Source of the DNA: Candidatus Zhuqueibacterota bacterium
Lineage (GTDB): Bacteria > Zhuqueibacterota > Zhuqueibacteria > Residuimicrobiales > Oceaniaggregativiventaceae
Direction of reading: 5' to 3'
Assembly: GCA_014728115.1 (NCBI GenBank)
Contig: WJME01000117.1
Span: 1-64,000, forward strand
DNA length: 64,000 nt
A program made the position numbers and the translations under genes. The notes under the pieces are model-generated. The model searched no databases. It was given only the letters and a program-made list of their open reading frames with translations, and had not been told where the DNA came from. Of this stretch, positions 20,366 to 27,410 are shown one piece after another (position 1 is the stretch's first letter; the number at the start of each line of letters is the position of its first letter).

Positions 20366-20619
20366 GGGGATGGTAGTTCATTGATAAGCATCTTTTGCAA
20401 TGCACCCTTGCTATGCATCATTTGTCAGGCACCCTGGATGCACCTTTTGTTACAGCAACTTGGATGCAACGCGTCAGACAACATTGCCCGCAGTTAGGCA
20501 ACTCTAGAAGAGCTATCTTTGCAATGCAACGAGAGCTGGGCAGCTCGTCGGAACGTGCAACGTTTCGCTATGCAACTCTGAATAGCTTCCGGGCATAGAA
20601 CTATCATCCCCGTTTTTTT
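20366..20619 (+). ncRNA. Candidate structured RNA with long closing stem and T-run
   Basis: GGGGATGGTAGTTC (20366-20379) pairs along all 14 positions (one G-T) with GAACTATCATCCCC (20598-20611), which is followed by G and seven T. The 218 bases inside hold local hairpins: CTCT/AGAG at 20502-20512, GAGCT/AGCTC at 20533-20546, AACGT/ACGTT at 20552-20564, GCTAT/ATAGC at 20567-20586. ATGCA occurs six times (20400, 20413, 20438, 20464, 20524, 20570). The short open frame inside has no ribosome site. It does not resemble 6S, tmRNA, SRP or RNase P RNA as I know them. The T-run suggests intrinsic termination, so it could be a self-contained transcript or the structured 3' end of the ATPase mRNA. Confidence 0.55.
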
Positions 20620-20637
20620 GCTGCACCGCATCAAAAA

Positions 20638-20685
20638 ATTGAAAATGTACTTGAAATTTTTCTATTTCTTTTTTACATTTTCAAT
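20638..20685 (+). promoter_or_regulatory. Leader hairpin upstream of the TonB/AgmX-like gene
   Basis: ATTGAAAATGTA (20638-20649) and TACATTTTCAAT (20674-20685) form a perfect 12-bp stem with a 24-base T-rich loop, 35 bases before the next start codon. It may be a leader structure or an operator palindrome. Confidence 0.4.
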
Positions 20686-20720
20686 GTTGTGGGGGTATGT
20701 GTGGTGGTTTAGGAGGATTT

Positions 20721-21257
20721 ATGTTCGTTCGTTTTTCGTGTCAGGGTATTCAGTTCATACTGCTATCAACCCTCCTGTTTTTCAACCTTTTACTTGGTAA
20801 AACTGATCCGACATCTAAAACTGCATCAACAGACAGCAGTAAAACATCAAATACATCTTTGGAAAAGCCTCTTTTTTCAGCACTCAGCAAAAATGATATG
20901 CCGTCATGGCTAAAGTCTTTGGACAAACCAGAACCCGGTCCCGACTCTCTGGCAACTCTGCGGACTCGTGAATTCTTGTCCAAAGTTTTAACCTTGAACA
21001 GCAAAGAACTGCAAAAACAATATCGCGATCATCTCAAACTCTATCCTGATAACCAGGGCAAAATCATACTCAAGCTGTTTGTCACGCCGCCCGGGGCTGT
21101 GGATAAAGTCGAAATCTTGTCGTGCTCGATGGATAACGCGTTTAAGGATCAGGTTCTCGAAACGGTTGAAAAATGGGATAATCTGGGATTGTGTGATTGC
21201 GATTGTATCAAAGTATACGTCCAGGAATTCATTTTCGGAGAAAACACGTCCAAGTAA
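20721..21257 (+). CDS. Exported protein with TonB/AgmX-like C-terminal domain
   Basis: A 178-residue protein. I choose the ATG at 20721 because AGGAGG sits four bases before it. Residues 1-30 are a signal/anchor helix (IQFILLSTLLFFNLLLG), followed by a Ser/Thr/Lys-rich linker. The C-terminal 75 residues, with GKIILKLFVTPPGAVDKVEI and FKDQVLETVEKWD, follow the pattern of the TonB C-terminal / AgmX-PglI gliding-type domain. The end carries an unusual Cys-rich LCDCDC. It is short for a TonB and lacks the Pro-rich spacer. It may be part of an envelope complex with the ATPase upstream and the membrane-tethered regulator downstream. Confidence 0.55.
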   Translation: MFVRFSCQGIQFILLSTLLFFNLLLGKTDPTSKTASTDSSKTSNTSLEKPLFSALSKNDMPSWLKSLDKPEPGPDSLATLRTREFLSKVLTLNSKELQKQYRDHLKLYPDNQGKIILKLFVTPPGAVDKVEILSCSMDNAFKDQVLETVEKWDNLGLCDCDCIKVYVQEFIFGENTSK

Positions 21258-21391
21258 CCTCACACAATTTTTTCCCGGAAAAGCCCTGTTTCTCAATAAT
21301 TCGCTTGAACCTACCCTATTCATTTTGTATTTTAATCTTAATTCCTGATTTTTCATCCATTCTGAATGCGATCATCTCTTAGAGGGGAATT

Positions 21392-21859
21392 ATGTCGAGA
21401 ATTTTAATCGTTGACGACGAAGAGGACATTCTGGCCACATTGCCCGAGGTTCTCTCACGCTGGGGCCATACTACCTTTACCGCAGCAAATGGTCTCGAGG
21501 GTCTCAAGGTCTTTAAAGAACAGCCCATTGACTTTGTCATCACGGATATTAAAATGCCTCATATGGATGGCCTGGAACTGTTGAAAAAAATTCAGGAAAT
21601 CGATAAAAAAACCATGGTCATTTTCTTAACGGGTTACCCCTCGCTGGATTCAGCCATTTCAGCCATGCGTTCAGGCGCGTATGATTATCTGGTCAAGCCC
21701 GTCAACCTGGACGAGCTGAAACTGCGAATCGAACGCGGTATCGAACGAACAGAACACTTGAAAGCACTGCCATTGCTGCGAGGCTTGAACTGGGCCTTGC
21801 TGGTCTCCATTCCGCTTTGGCTGGTCCTGGGAATTATTCTTGCAAAACTATTACGATAG
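21392..21859 (+). CDS. Response regulator receiver with C-terminal membrane anchor
   Basis: A 155-residue protein. Residues 1-122 form a complete receiver domain (ILIVDDEED; phosphoacceptor D52 in VITDIKMPHMDG; LTGY; LVKPVN). Instead of a DNA-binding output it ends with a single hydrophobic helix (about 132-152, LNWALLVSIPLWLVLGIILA) and a short basic tail, so the receiver should face the cytoplasm as a tail-anchored protein. Tail-anchored receivers are rare. One base after its stop comes a small gene and then cstA, so a role in controlling uptake or membrane partners is plausible. Confidence 0.85.
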   Translation: MSRILIVDDEEDILATLPEVLSRWGHTTFTAANGLEGLKVFKEQPIDFVITDIKMPHMDGLELLKKIQEIDKKTMVIFLTGYPSLDSAISAMRSGAYDYLVKPVNLDELKLRIERGIERTEHLKALPLLRGLNWALLVSIPLWLVLGIILAKLLR

Positions 21860-21860
21860 G

Positions 21861-22154
21861 ATGATGGAAAAAAGAAATCGATATCCTGCCTGTTTGCACG
21901 ACGTTGAATTTCTCGATCAAATTTCTGCTGCTGCACTTGCGAATATTTTGCTTAACAAAGGTGTTGTAACAGCAGAAGAATTGCTACACGCAGAACGCGA
22001 GATCAGGCAATCGATCAAATCCCCCCATGCAAAAGAAACGGGTTTGAGAAAAGTTGTTAGCAGGCACCGAATGCTGCGTCGTATCACACATCTGTTGTTT
22101 GGATGGCAATGGAAAAAATCCAAGATACACACCAGGCGTTCTGATATTCACTAG
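21861..22154 (+). CDS. Small hypothetical protein
   Basis: About 97 residues, starting at an ATG one base after the receiver stop (a second ATG follows directly). It contains a helical stretch (ALANILLNKGVVTAEELLHA) and a strongly basic C-terminus (KKSKIHTRRSD), with no membrane helix. I do not recognise a family. Its position between the tethered receiver and cstA suggests co-transcription; CstA relatives are often followed or preceded by small soluble partners, but this one shows no clear link. Confidence 0.6.
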   Translation: MMEKRNRYPACLHDVEFLDQISAAALANILLNKGVVTAEELLHAEREIRQSIKSPHAKETGLRKVVSRHRMLRRITHLLFGWQWKKSKIHTRRSDIH

Positions 22155-22178
22155 TTCATTCAACAAGAGGATCGATCG

Positions 22179-23972
22179 ATGTTAGCGAGTTTGCTCATAG
22201 TCATTGGAATCATTCTCTTTATCCTTGCCTACCGGATTTACGGTCGAATGCTCAGCCGCAAAATGGACATCGATGATACCACGACCACCCCTGCACACGC
22301 GATACAGGACGGCGTGGATTACGTTCCGGCAAAATCACCTGTCCTCCTGGGTCACCACTTTGCTTCCATCGCCGGAGCCGGACCTATCCTCGGCCCGATC
22401 ATTGCCTCTGCCTTTGGCTGGCTCCCTGTGTTGATCTGGATCATTATCGGGGGTATCTTTTTCGGCGGCGTGCATGATATGGGGTCGCTGGTCGCCTCGA
22501 TACGCCATCAAGGGCGTTCCATCGGACAAATTATCGAAGACTATTTGGGGAAAGGCGGGAAAATGCTTTTTCTCATCTTTGCCTATCTCACGATGATTCT
22601 GGTGATCGCTGTCTTTTGTAAAATCGTGGCCACCACGTTTGTGTCCGTGCCTGCTGTGGCCACCTCCTCATTTCTGTTTATCCTGGTCGCCCTGGCATTC
22701 GGATTTTTTGTCTCGAGACGCAAATTGCCCCTTGGGCCCACATCCATTATCGGGGTCGTGCTTTTGTTTTCTGCGATCTATGCCGGCAATAAATATCCGA
22801 TGGTGGTATATGATCGATTTGTTTCTCCCCAAACAGAGAGCACCATCGCTCAGCTGGTGGAAGACAAAGAGGTTGCCAATGCCCATTCGCCTGTAAACAT
22901 CAAACAGGCCTTTCAGGCCCGCGAAATGACCCGGGCTTATCAGGATGTCGTGGCCGCCGAAGAAAAGGCGAATACGTTTTGGATCTATATCCTCCTCATT
23001 TATGTGTTTATCGCCGCCACTACCCCGGTATGGATCCTCTTGCAGCCCCGCGACTATCTCAATTCGTTTTTGCTCTATGCCCTGGTTCTGGGAGGGATTA
23101 TCGGCATCTTTTTCGCCGGCCCGGTCACCACCATGCCCTCTGTCACCGGATTCCAGACCAATCTCGGCTATCTCTTTCCAGTCTTGTTCGTCACCGTGGC
23201 CTGTGGGGCGATTTCCGGATTTCATTCCCTGGTTGCCAGTGGAACCACGGCCAAACAGCTGAACAAAGAATCGGATGCCAAGGCCATCGGCTATGGAGGC
23301 ATGCTCATCGAATCTGTACTGGCCATCGTGGCGCTCGTCGCTGCAGCCACACTGGCCAGAGAACGGTTCTCGACATTATACCAGAGCGGTGATTTTATCG
23401 CGGTCTTTTCCGAAGGCGTGGGATGGTTCATGTCAAAGATACCCCTCATCGGCATTTCTCAGGGAGCTGCCATCACCTTTGCCGGACTGGCGGTCTCGGC
23501 CTTTGCCTTGACATCTCTGGATACCTGTACGCGGCTGGCCAGATTTGCATTGCAGGAATTCTTTGATGTCAAAAAAGCCACCAAACCTCTGATCGTCAGA
23601 AATCGCTATATGGCCACCGGTATCACGGTGGCGATCAGCGCGGTGTTTATCTTTTCAGGGTCCTCCGGAGCGATCTGGCCTATCTTTGGATCCGCCAATC
23701 AGCTCCTCGCGGCCCTCGCCCTCCTGGCAGTCTCGGTCTGGCTGGCCAATATGAAAAAGAAAAACTGGTTTACGGTCATTCCCATGATTTTCATGTACGC
23801 CGTGACCCTCACCGCCCTGGTCACCCTGATGTGGCAAAATTTGCACAAACAAAACTATACCCTGGTCTTTGTCGGGGTGTTTCTCTTTATCGTGGCCGTG
23901 ATCCTGGCGGTTCAGGGAGGGAAAAAACTGTGGGGTAAACCCACCCTGTCCCCGCAATCACAGAGTAGTTAA
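22179..23972 (+). CDS. cstA: CstA-family carbon-starvation transporter
   Basis: A 597-residue multi-pass membrane protein with family hallmarks: an early RIYGRMLSRKMDIDD segment, HHFASIAGAGPILGPIIASA, GGVHDMGSLVASIRHQGRS, and later VACGAISGFHSLVASGTTAK and ITFAGLAVSAFALTSLDTCTRLARF. The family imports peptides or pyruvate on starvation; this length is close to the shorter CstA relatives (E. coli CstA is about 700). AGAGGATCG precedes the ATG. It follows the tethered receiver and small gene, and precedes pgi by 13 bases, so central-carbon functions are grouped. Confidence 0.93.
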   Translation: MLASLLIVIGIILFILAYRIYGRMLSRKMDIDDTTTTPAHAIQDGVDYVPAKSPVLLGHHFASIAGAGPILGPIIASAFGWLPVLIWIIIGGIFFGGVHDMGSLVASIRHQGRSIGQIIEDYLGKGGKMLFLIFAYLTMILVIAVFCKIVATTFVSVPAVATSSFLFILVALAFGFFVSRRKLPLGPTSIIGVVLLFSAIYAGNKYPMVVYDRFVSPQTESTIAQLVEDKEVANAHSPVNIKQAFQAREMTRAYQDVVAAEEKANTFWIYILLIYVFIAATTPVWILLQPRDYLNSFLLYALVLGGIIGIFFAGPVTTMPSVTGFQTNLGYLFPVLFVTVACGAISGFHSLVASGTTAKQLNKESDAKAIGYGGMLIESVLAIVALVAAATLARERFSTLYQSGDFIAVFSEGVGWFMSKIPLIGISQGAAITFAGLAVSAFALTSLDTCTRLARFALQEFFDVKKATKPLIVRNRYMATGITVAISAVFIFSGSSGAIWPIFGSANQLLAALALLAVSVWLANMKKKNWFTVIPMIFMYAVTLTALVTLMWQNLHKQNYTLVFVGVFLFIVAVILAVQGGKKLWGKPTLSPQSQSS

Positions 23973-23985
23973 AGGAAGTGGACTC

Positions 23986-25308
23986 ATGTTAAAACTCGAT
24001 ACAGGGTTTCTGGATTCATTCATTTCAAGCCATGAATTAAACCATATCGAACCCGGCCTCAATGAGGTTTTCAGCCAACTGACAAACCGGACGTGTCCCG
24101 GCAATGATTTTCTCGGCTGGCTCGACCTCCCTTTTACCGCGGAATTCGACGGTATTGAAGAGGTGGCAGAGGAAATCCGGTCTCACGCTGAGCAATTCGT
24201 AATGATCGGCATCGGCGGCAGTTACCTCGGCGCAAGAGCGACGATAGAGTTTCTCTCGCCCTATTTTAAAAAGAATAAACCCGAGATATTGTATCTGGGC
24301 CATCATCTCAGTCCCGACTATACCCATGAACTGATCCACCATATAGACCCCGCAAAGCTCTATGTCAATGTCATCTCGAAATCCGGTACCACCACAGAGC
24401 CGGGTGTGGCGTTTCGGTTGCTGGAAGCCCAAATGGCCTCGCAACTGGACAGCAAAGAGCTGGGCAAACGCATCATTGCCACCACCGACAAATCGTCCGG
24501 TGCGCTGGTGCACAATGCCAAACAAAAAGGATACCGGCGGTTCGTCATTCAAGATGACGTGGGCGGCCGGTTTTCGGTTCTCACGCCGGTCGGACTCTTG
24601 CCCATCGCGGTCGCGGGCCTGGATATACGTGAGCTGGTATCAGGTGCTCGGGATATGGCACAGTATCTGAACGAGCATACCTCTCTGGAAAAAAATCCGG
24701 CCTGGCTGTATGCGGCGATTCGTTTTATTCTGTATCAAAAAGGCAAACGCGTCGAGGTTCTCTCTTCCTTTGAGCCGGCATTTCATTATGTGGCCGAGTG
24801 GTGGAAACAGCTCTTTGGCGAAAGCGAAGGCAAGGATGGCAAGGGGCTCTTTCCCTCTTCTGCTGACTTTAGCACGGACTTGCATTCGTTGGGACAATAC
24901 ATACAGGACGGCTATCGCCATCTGTTCGAGACGTTTATCATGATCGATGAACCGCGGCACCGTGTGGCCATTCCCGGGAATGAAGAAAATCTCGACAACC
25001 TGAATTATCTGGCAGACAAGGATATGGCGGAAGCCAATTATCAGGCGTTTCGCGGCACAGCTCTGGCTCATCATGACGGCGGTGTTCCCAATCTGACGAT
25101 CACTCTGCCTGGCCGTAATGAATATTATTTGGGACAGCTTTTTTACTTTTTTGAAATGTCAGTGGCCTTGAGCGGACTCTTGCTGGGCGTGAATCCGTTC
25201 GATCAGCCGGGGGTCGAGAGCTATAAACAAAACATGTTTGCCTTGTTGGGTCATCCGGACTATGCGGATCGCACCCGGGAATTGCAAAAACGGTTTAAAA
25301 CTATTTAA
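23986..25308 (+). CDS. pgi: Glucose-6-phosphate isomerase
   Basis: A 440-residue cytosolic enzyme that interconverts glucose-6-phosphate and fructose-6-phosphate. Motifs: GIGGSYLGARATIEFL, the SIS phosphosugar loop SKSGTTTEPGVAFRLLE, DVGGRFSVLTPVGLLPIAVAG, and the C-terminal QPGVESYKQNMFALLG with the catalytic lysine. This is the short bacterial form (about 440-450 residues). AAAGGAAGTGGACTC precedes the ATG, 13 bases after cstA, so the two are probably co-transcribed. Confidence 0.96.
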   Translation: MLKLDTGFLDSFISSHELNHIEPGLNEVFSQLTNRTCPGNDFLGWLDLPFTAEFDGIEEVAEEIRSHAEQFVMIGIGGSYLGARATIEFLSPYFKKNKPEILYLGHHLSPDYTHELIHHIDPAKLYVNVISKSGTTTEPGVAFRLLEAQMASQLDSKELGKRIIATTDKSSGALVHNAKQKGYRRFVIQDDVGGRFSVLTPVGLLPIAVAGLDIRELVSGARDMAQYLNEHTSLEKNPAWLYAAIRFILYQKGKRVEVLSSFEPAFHYVAEWWKQLFGESEGKDGKGLFPSSADFSTDLHSLGQYIQDGYRHLFETFIMIDEPRHRVAIPGNEENLDNLNYLADKDMAEANYQAFRGTALAHHDGGVPNLTITLPGRNEYYLGQLFYFFEMSVALSGLLLGVNPFDQPGVESYKQNMFALLGHPDYADRTRELQKRFKTI

Positions 25309-25356
25309 CGGTATTCGATTCATCACACATGGATCGGGTCTTTTGGGAGAGCTATT

Positions 25357-25998
25357 GTGAATAAATTCGAACAACCCATTATGGTCATTCACCGGGAGAT
25401 TCTTTTCAGGACGTCTTATTTTCAGGGATACATGCCGGCATATCAACAAGATTTTTATCCGATCATACTGGAGCGATACGAGTACAGGAAACGGGGTCCG
25501 GTGGAAGAACAGCCCGAATACAAGCAACCCATTGCATATGCCATGATCGTGCACAAAAAAACCCACAAGGTCTTTGCCTATCAGCGATCGACCAAAGAAG
25601 GTGAATACAGCGAAGCGCGGCTGGCAGGAAAATGGTCCTGGGGCATTGGCGGGCATGTGGATAAAGTGGACAGCGCCGGCTATGATCCCATCCGGGCCAG
25701 TCTGATGCGGGAATTGCAGGAAGAGGTACACATGTCCACGTACGACCGCCCCCAGATCATCGGCTATATCAACGACGACGAAACCGCTGTGGGCAGTGTG
25801 CATTTTGGACTGCTTTTTGTTGTCTATACCGATGATGATGATGTCAAGCCCAATGACAAGGAAATCGCCTGGGGCGGATTCAAGAGTGTGTCAGAGCTCA
25901 AAGAGATCCTCCTCTCCCCTGACACGTCGGTGGAGACCTGGTCCGAGATCGGACTGACTCCTCTGGAGCAGTTTATCAAAAACTCTGAAAAAGACTAG
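25357..25998 (+). CDS. Nudix-type hydrolase
   Basis: A 213-residue protein that begins with GTG (GGGAG lies ten bases before). The central region has a Nudix box: GGHVDKVDSAGYDPIRASLMRELQEEV, with the REL.EE core intact and a few extra residues before it. Nudix enzymes cleave a nucleoside diphosphate linked to another group; the substrate is not readable here. N-terminal strands and a C-terminal SVSELKEIL helix are standard. It is 48 bases after pgi. Confidence 0.85.
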   Translation: MNKFEQPIMVIHREILFRTSYFQGYMPAYQQDFYPIILERYEYRKRGPVEEQPEYKQPIAYAMIVHKKTHKVFAYQRSTKEGEYSEARLAGKWSWGIGGHVDKVDSAGYDPIRASLMRELQEEVHMSTYDRPQIIGYINDDETAVGSVHFGLLFVVYTDDDDVKPNDKEIAWGGFKSVSELKEILLSPDTSVETWSEIGLTPLEQFIKNSEKD

Positions 25999-26005
25999 TT
26001 TTTTC

Positions 26006-26034
26006 TTGACAATCATTTCACTTATTTGTATATT
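26006..26034 (+). promoter_or_regulatory. Sigma-70 promoter of the tRNA gene
   Basis: TTGACA (26006-26011) and TATATT (26029-26034) are separated by exactly 17 bases and end 16 bases before the mature tRNA. It shows that the usual -35/-10 pattern works in this genome. Confidence 0.85.
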
Positions 26035-26050
26035 TTGAGGCTTTAGAAAT

Positions 26051-26124
26051 GGCGGCGTAGCTCAGCTGGTTAGAGCAGTGGAATCATAATCCACGTGTCC
26101 GCGGTTCGAATCCGTGCGCCGCTA
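26051..26124 (+). tRNA. tRNA with CAT anticodon (Met, or Ile2 if lysidine-modified)
   Basis: Folds as a full cloverleaf: acceptor GGCGGCG with CGCCGCT, D arm GCTC/GAGC, anticodon stem GTGGA/TCCAC with loop ATCATAA (anticodon CAT), and T arm CGCGG-TTCGAAT-CCGTG. CCA is not encoded. The first pair is G-T and the anticodon stem lacks the three G-C pairs of an initiator, so it is an elongator Met or an Ile2 tRNA; the two cannot be told apart by eye. Confidence 0.92.
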
Positions 26125-26142
26125 CTTGTTTTCTTTTAAATT

Positions 26143-26170
26143 ACGGCTGCCTTTCCAGGTGGCCGTTTTT
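26143..26170 (+). terminator. Terminator after the tRNA
   Basis: ACGGC-TG-CCT and AGG-TG-GCCGT form an interrupted stem around TTCC and are followed by five T. It lies 18 bases after the tRNA end. The 240 bases from here to the next gene hold nothing else I can support. Confidence 0.7.
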
Positions 26171-26411
26171 GTTTGTGACCGTATTGTGACCGGTGATTTT
26201 TTCGGGGGGATAAACTTTTCATCAAATAGATGTATTACAAGGGGCCATTCTGGTCGAACCGGAATAGTTCAGCCACTGTTTATTTCAAAATTGCACTCAT
26301 AAACCCCACATTGTCACAGATTGCTAAACAACCTTACCAGAACTAAAAATCTGATCGTTTATCCCAAAAAATCGACAACAAAACCAATCGCCCCCGGTGA
26401 TTCTTTAGAGT

Positions 26412-26582
26412 TTATTTTTTGTGTCTTGTTGGGTCTACAATCACATACTTTTGTCCTTTTTTTGGAGTCGGAGGCATGGGCTCCCCTTTAGTGACAGTGA
26501 CCTCATTACTCGTTTGTGTGTTTTTGTATTGTCCGGACTGTGGTGCCTTTTCTCCCGGACTGTATCGTTTTTTACCTGCCAT
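26412..26582 (-). CDS. 56-residue conserved-looking small protein (YjzC-like pattern)
   Basis: The ATG at 26582 is preceded by AAAGG and opens a 56-residue frame: MAGKKRYSPGEKAPQSGQY, then KGEPMPPTPKKGQKYVIVDP and a Lys-rich end. The PGEKAP.SGQY ... KGEPMPPTPK..Q.Y pattern recalls YjzC-like and related tiny soluble proteins spread across bacteria with no assigned function; the match is from memory of the pattern only. No Cys or membrane helix. It is 27 bases downstream of another small minus-strand gene, so the two form a mini-operon. Confidence 0.65.
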   Translation of the reverse strand: MAGKKRYSPGEKAPQSGQYKNTQTSNEVTVTKGEPMPPTPKKGQKYVIVDPTRHKK

Positions 26583-26609
26583 ATTTCAAACCTTTCAGTT
26601 GAGTTAATA

Positions 26610-26834
26610 TTACCTGTTGCCGCCGCCGATACACCACTCACAAGGATCAAACCCTTCTTTGCGAGCCTGTGAAAGAGTATCAGGGACAAAGCGGACAGCA
26701 TGATTGTTTTGAATTATCTTGTCAATCTGACATTGTGCTCTTTCATTATTGAGGTCGTGAACCTCACGATCGCCAGTCGGATTGTTATTTCCTAAATAGC
26801 GAATACCACCGCGATTTGTAACAGAATTAGTCAT
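26610..26834 (-). CDS. Small Cys-containing protein, Ada-type metal-binding pattern
   Basis: A 74-residue protein starting at the ATG at 26834 with AAAGGAG before it. It reads YLGNNNPTGDREVHDLNN, then C.ID and FVPDTLSQARKEGFDPCEWC, near a glycine-rich C-terminus. The V-H ... C ... F ... EA...G...C..C layout resembles the stand-alone Ada metal-binding domain (VYH...C...F.S.EEA...GYRPC..C), with one His and three Cys as possible zinc ligands. Function unknown; first gene of the mini-operon. Confidence 0.6.
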   Translation of the reverse strand: MTNSVTNRGGIRYLGNNNPTGDREVHDLNNERAQCQIDKIIQNNHAVRFVPDTLSQARKEGFDPCEWCIGGGNR

Positions 26835-27410
26835 ACTAACTCCTTTCATTTTAATTAGGATTTACCAGGGGCGATTTAGTCAAAATTACAGCAATAATTA
26901 TGCCGTGTTCCATATTTAGTGGTTATGCTCTTTCAAACGTCAATATATGCTATGCTTAATTGATAAATTAATGCCTTTCTATTTGTTTTCATATGACTTG
27001 TGGTTTTTTTATCAAACTTGGCAATTCAATCACAATAGTAATGTTGTATACAAGATTGTCATCGAATTTCCTCTTTAGGACAAATCACGTAGCATATATG
27101 GCACAATTGTCCCTGTACTCTGTGTGCGCGGCACAATTTTGTATGTTAGTGTGACATTTTTGTCCTGATAGGCACTATCCGCACACCCCCCACACAACTA
27201 ATTTTATCCCATTAACCCAATCGATCAATGTCAATCACACCTCTAACAAAAATTTGATTAAAACTGACCCAAAACGGGAACAAACCATCTATTATTTGAT
27301 GTTGTAACATTAAATGTTTCGACAGCAGTTAGTCGAAACTGTTGGAAAGGAAAACCTGATCCTTTCGTCTTTTGCTATATAAAAACAGTCATTACGATTG
27401 GAGACATAAA
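26835..27410. other. Long divergent intergenic region
   Basis: This 576-base AT-rich gap separates the mini-operon (minus) from the large plus-strand gene and must carry both promoters. It contains GGCACAATT twice (27104 and 27130), GGACAA/TTGTCC elements near 27078, 27109 and 27154, and a perfect 8-bp hairpin GTTTCGAC/GTCGAAAC at 27316-27339 about 70 bases before the next start. I see no gene in it. Confidence 0.5.

Noticed and set aside
20395-20598. 67-residue open frame inside the candidate RNA
   Set aside because: No ribosome site, odd composition, and the frame coincides with hairpins and repeats.
20366-20619. Retron or RNA-guided system
   Set aside because: No reverse transcriptase, Cas, TnpB or similar protein is encoded nearby.
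26125-26260. Integrase tail and attachment site after the tRNA
   Set aside because: The minus frame reads a plausible end (GHNTVTNKNGHLERQP) but stops a few codons upstream, and no second copy of the tRNA 3' end was found.
27100-27165. Repeated GGCACAATT and TTGTCC boxes as a defined operator
   Set aside because: Spacing is irregular and no symmetric site is formed; mentioned only in the intergenic note.
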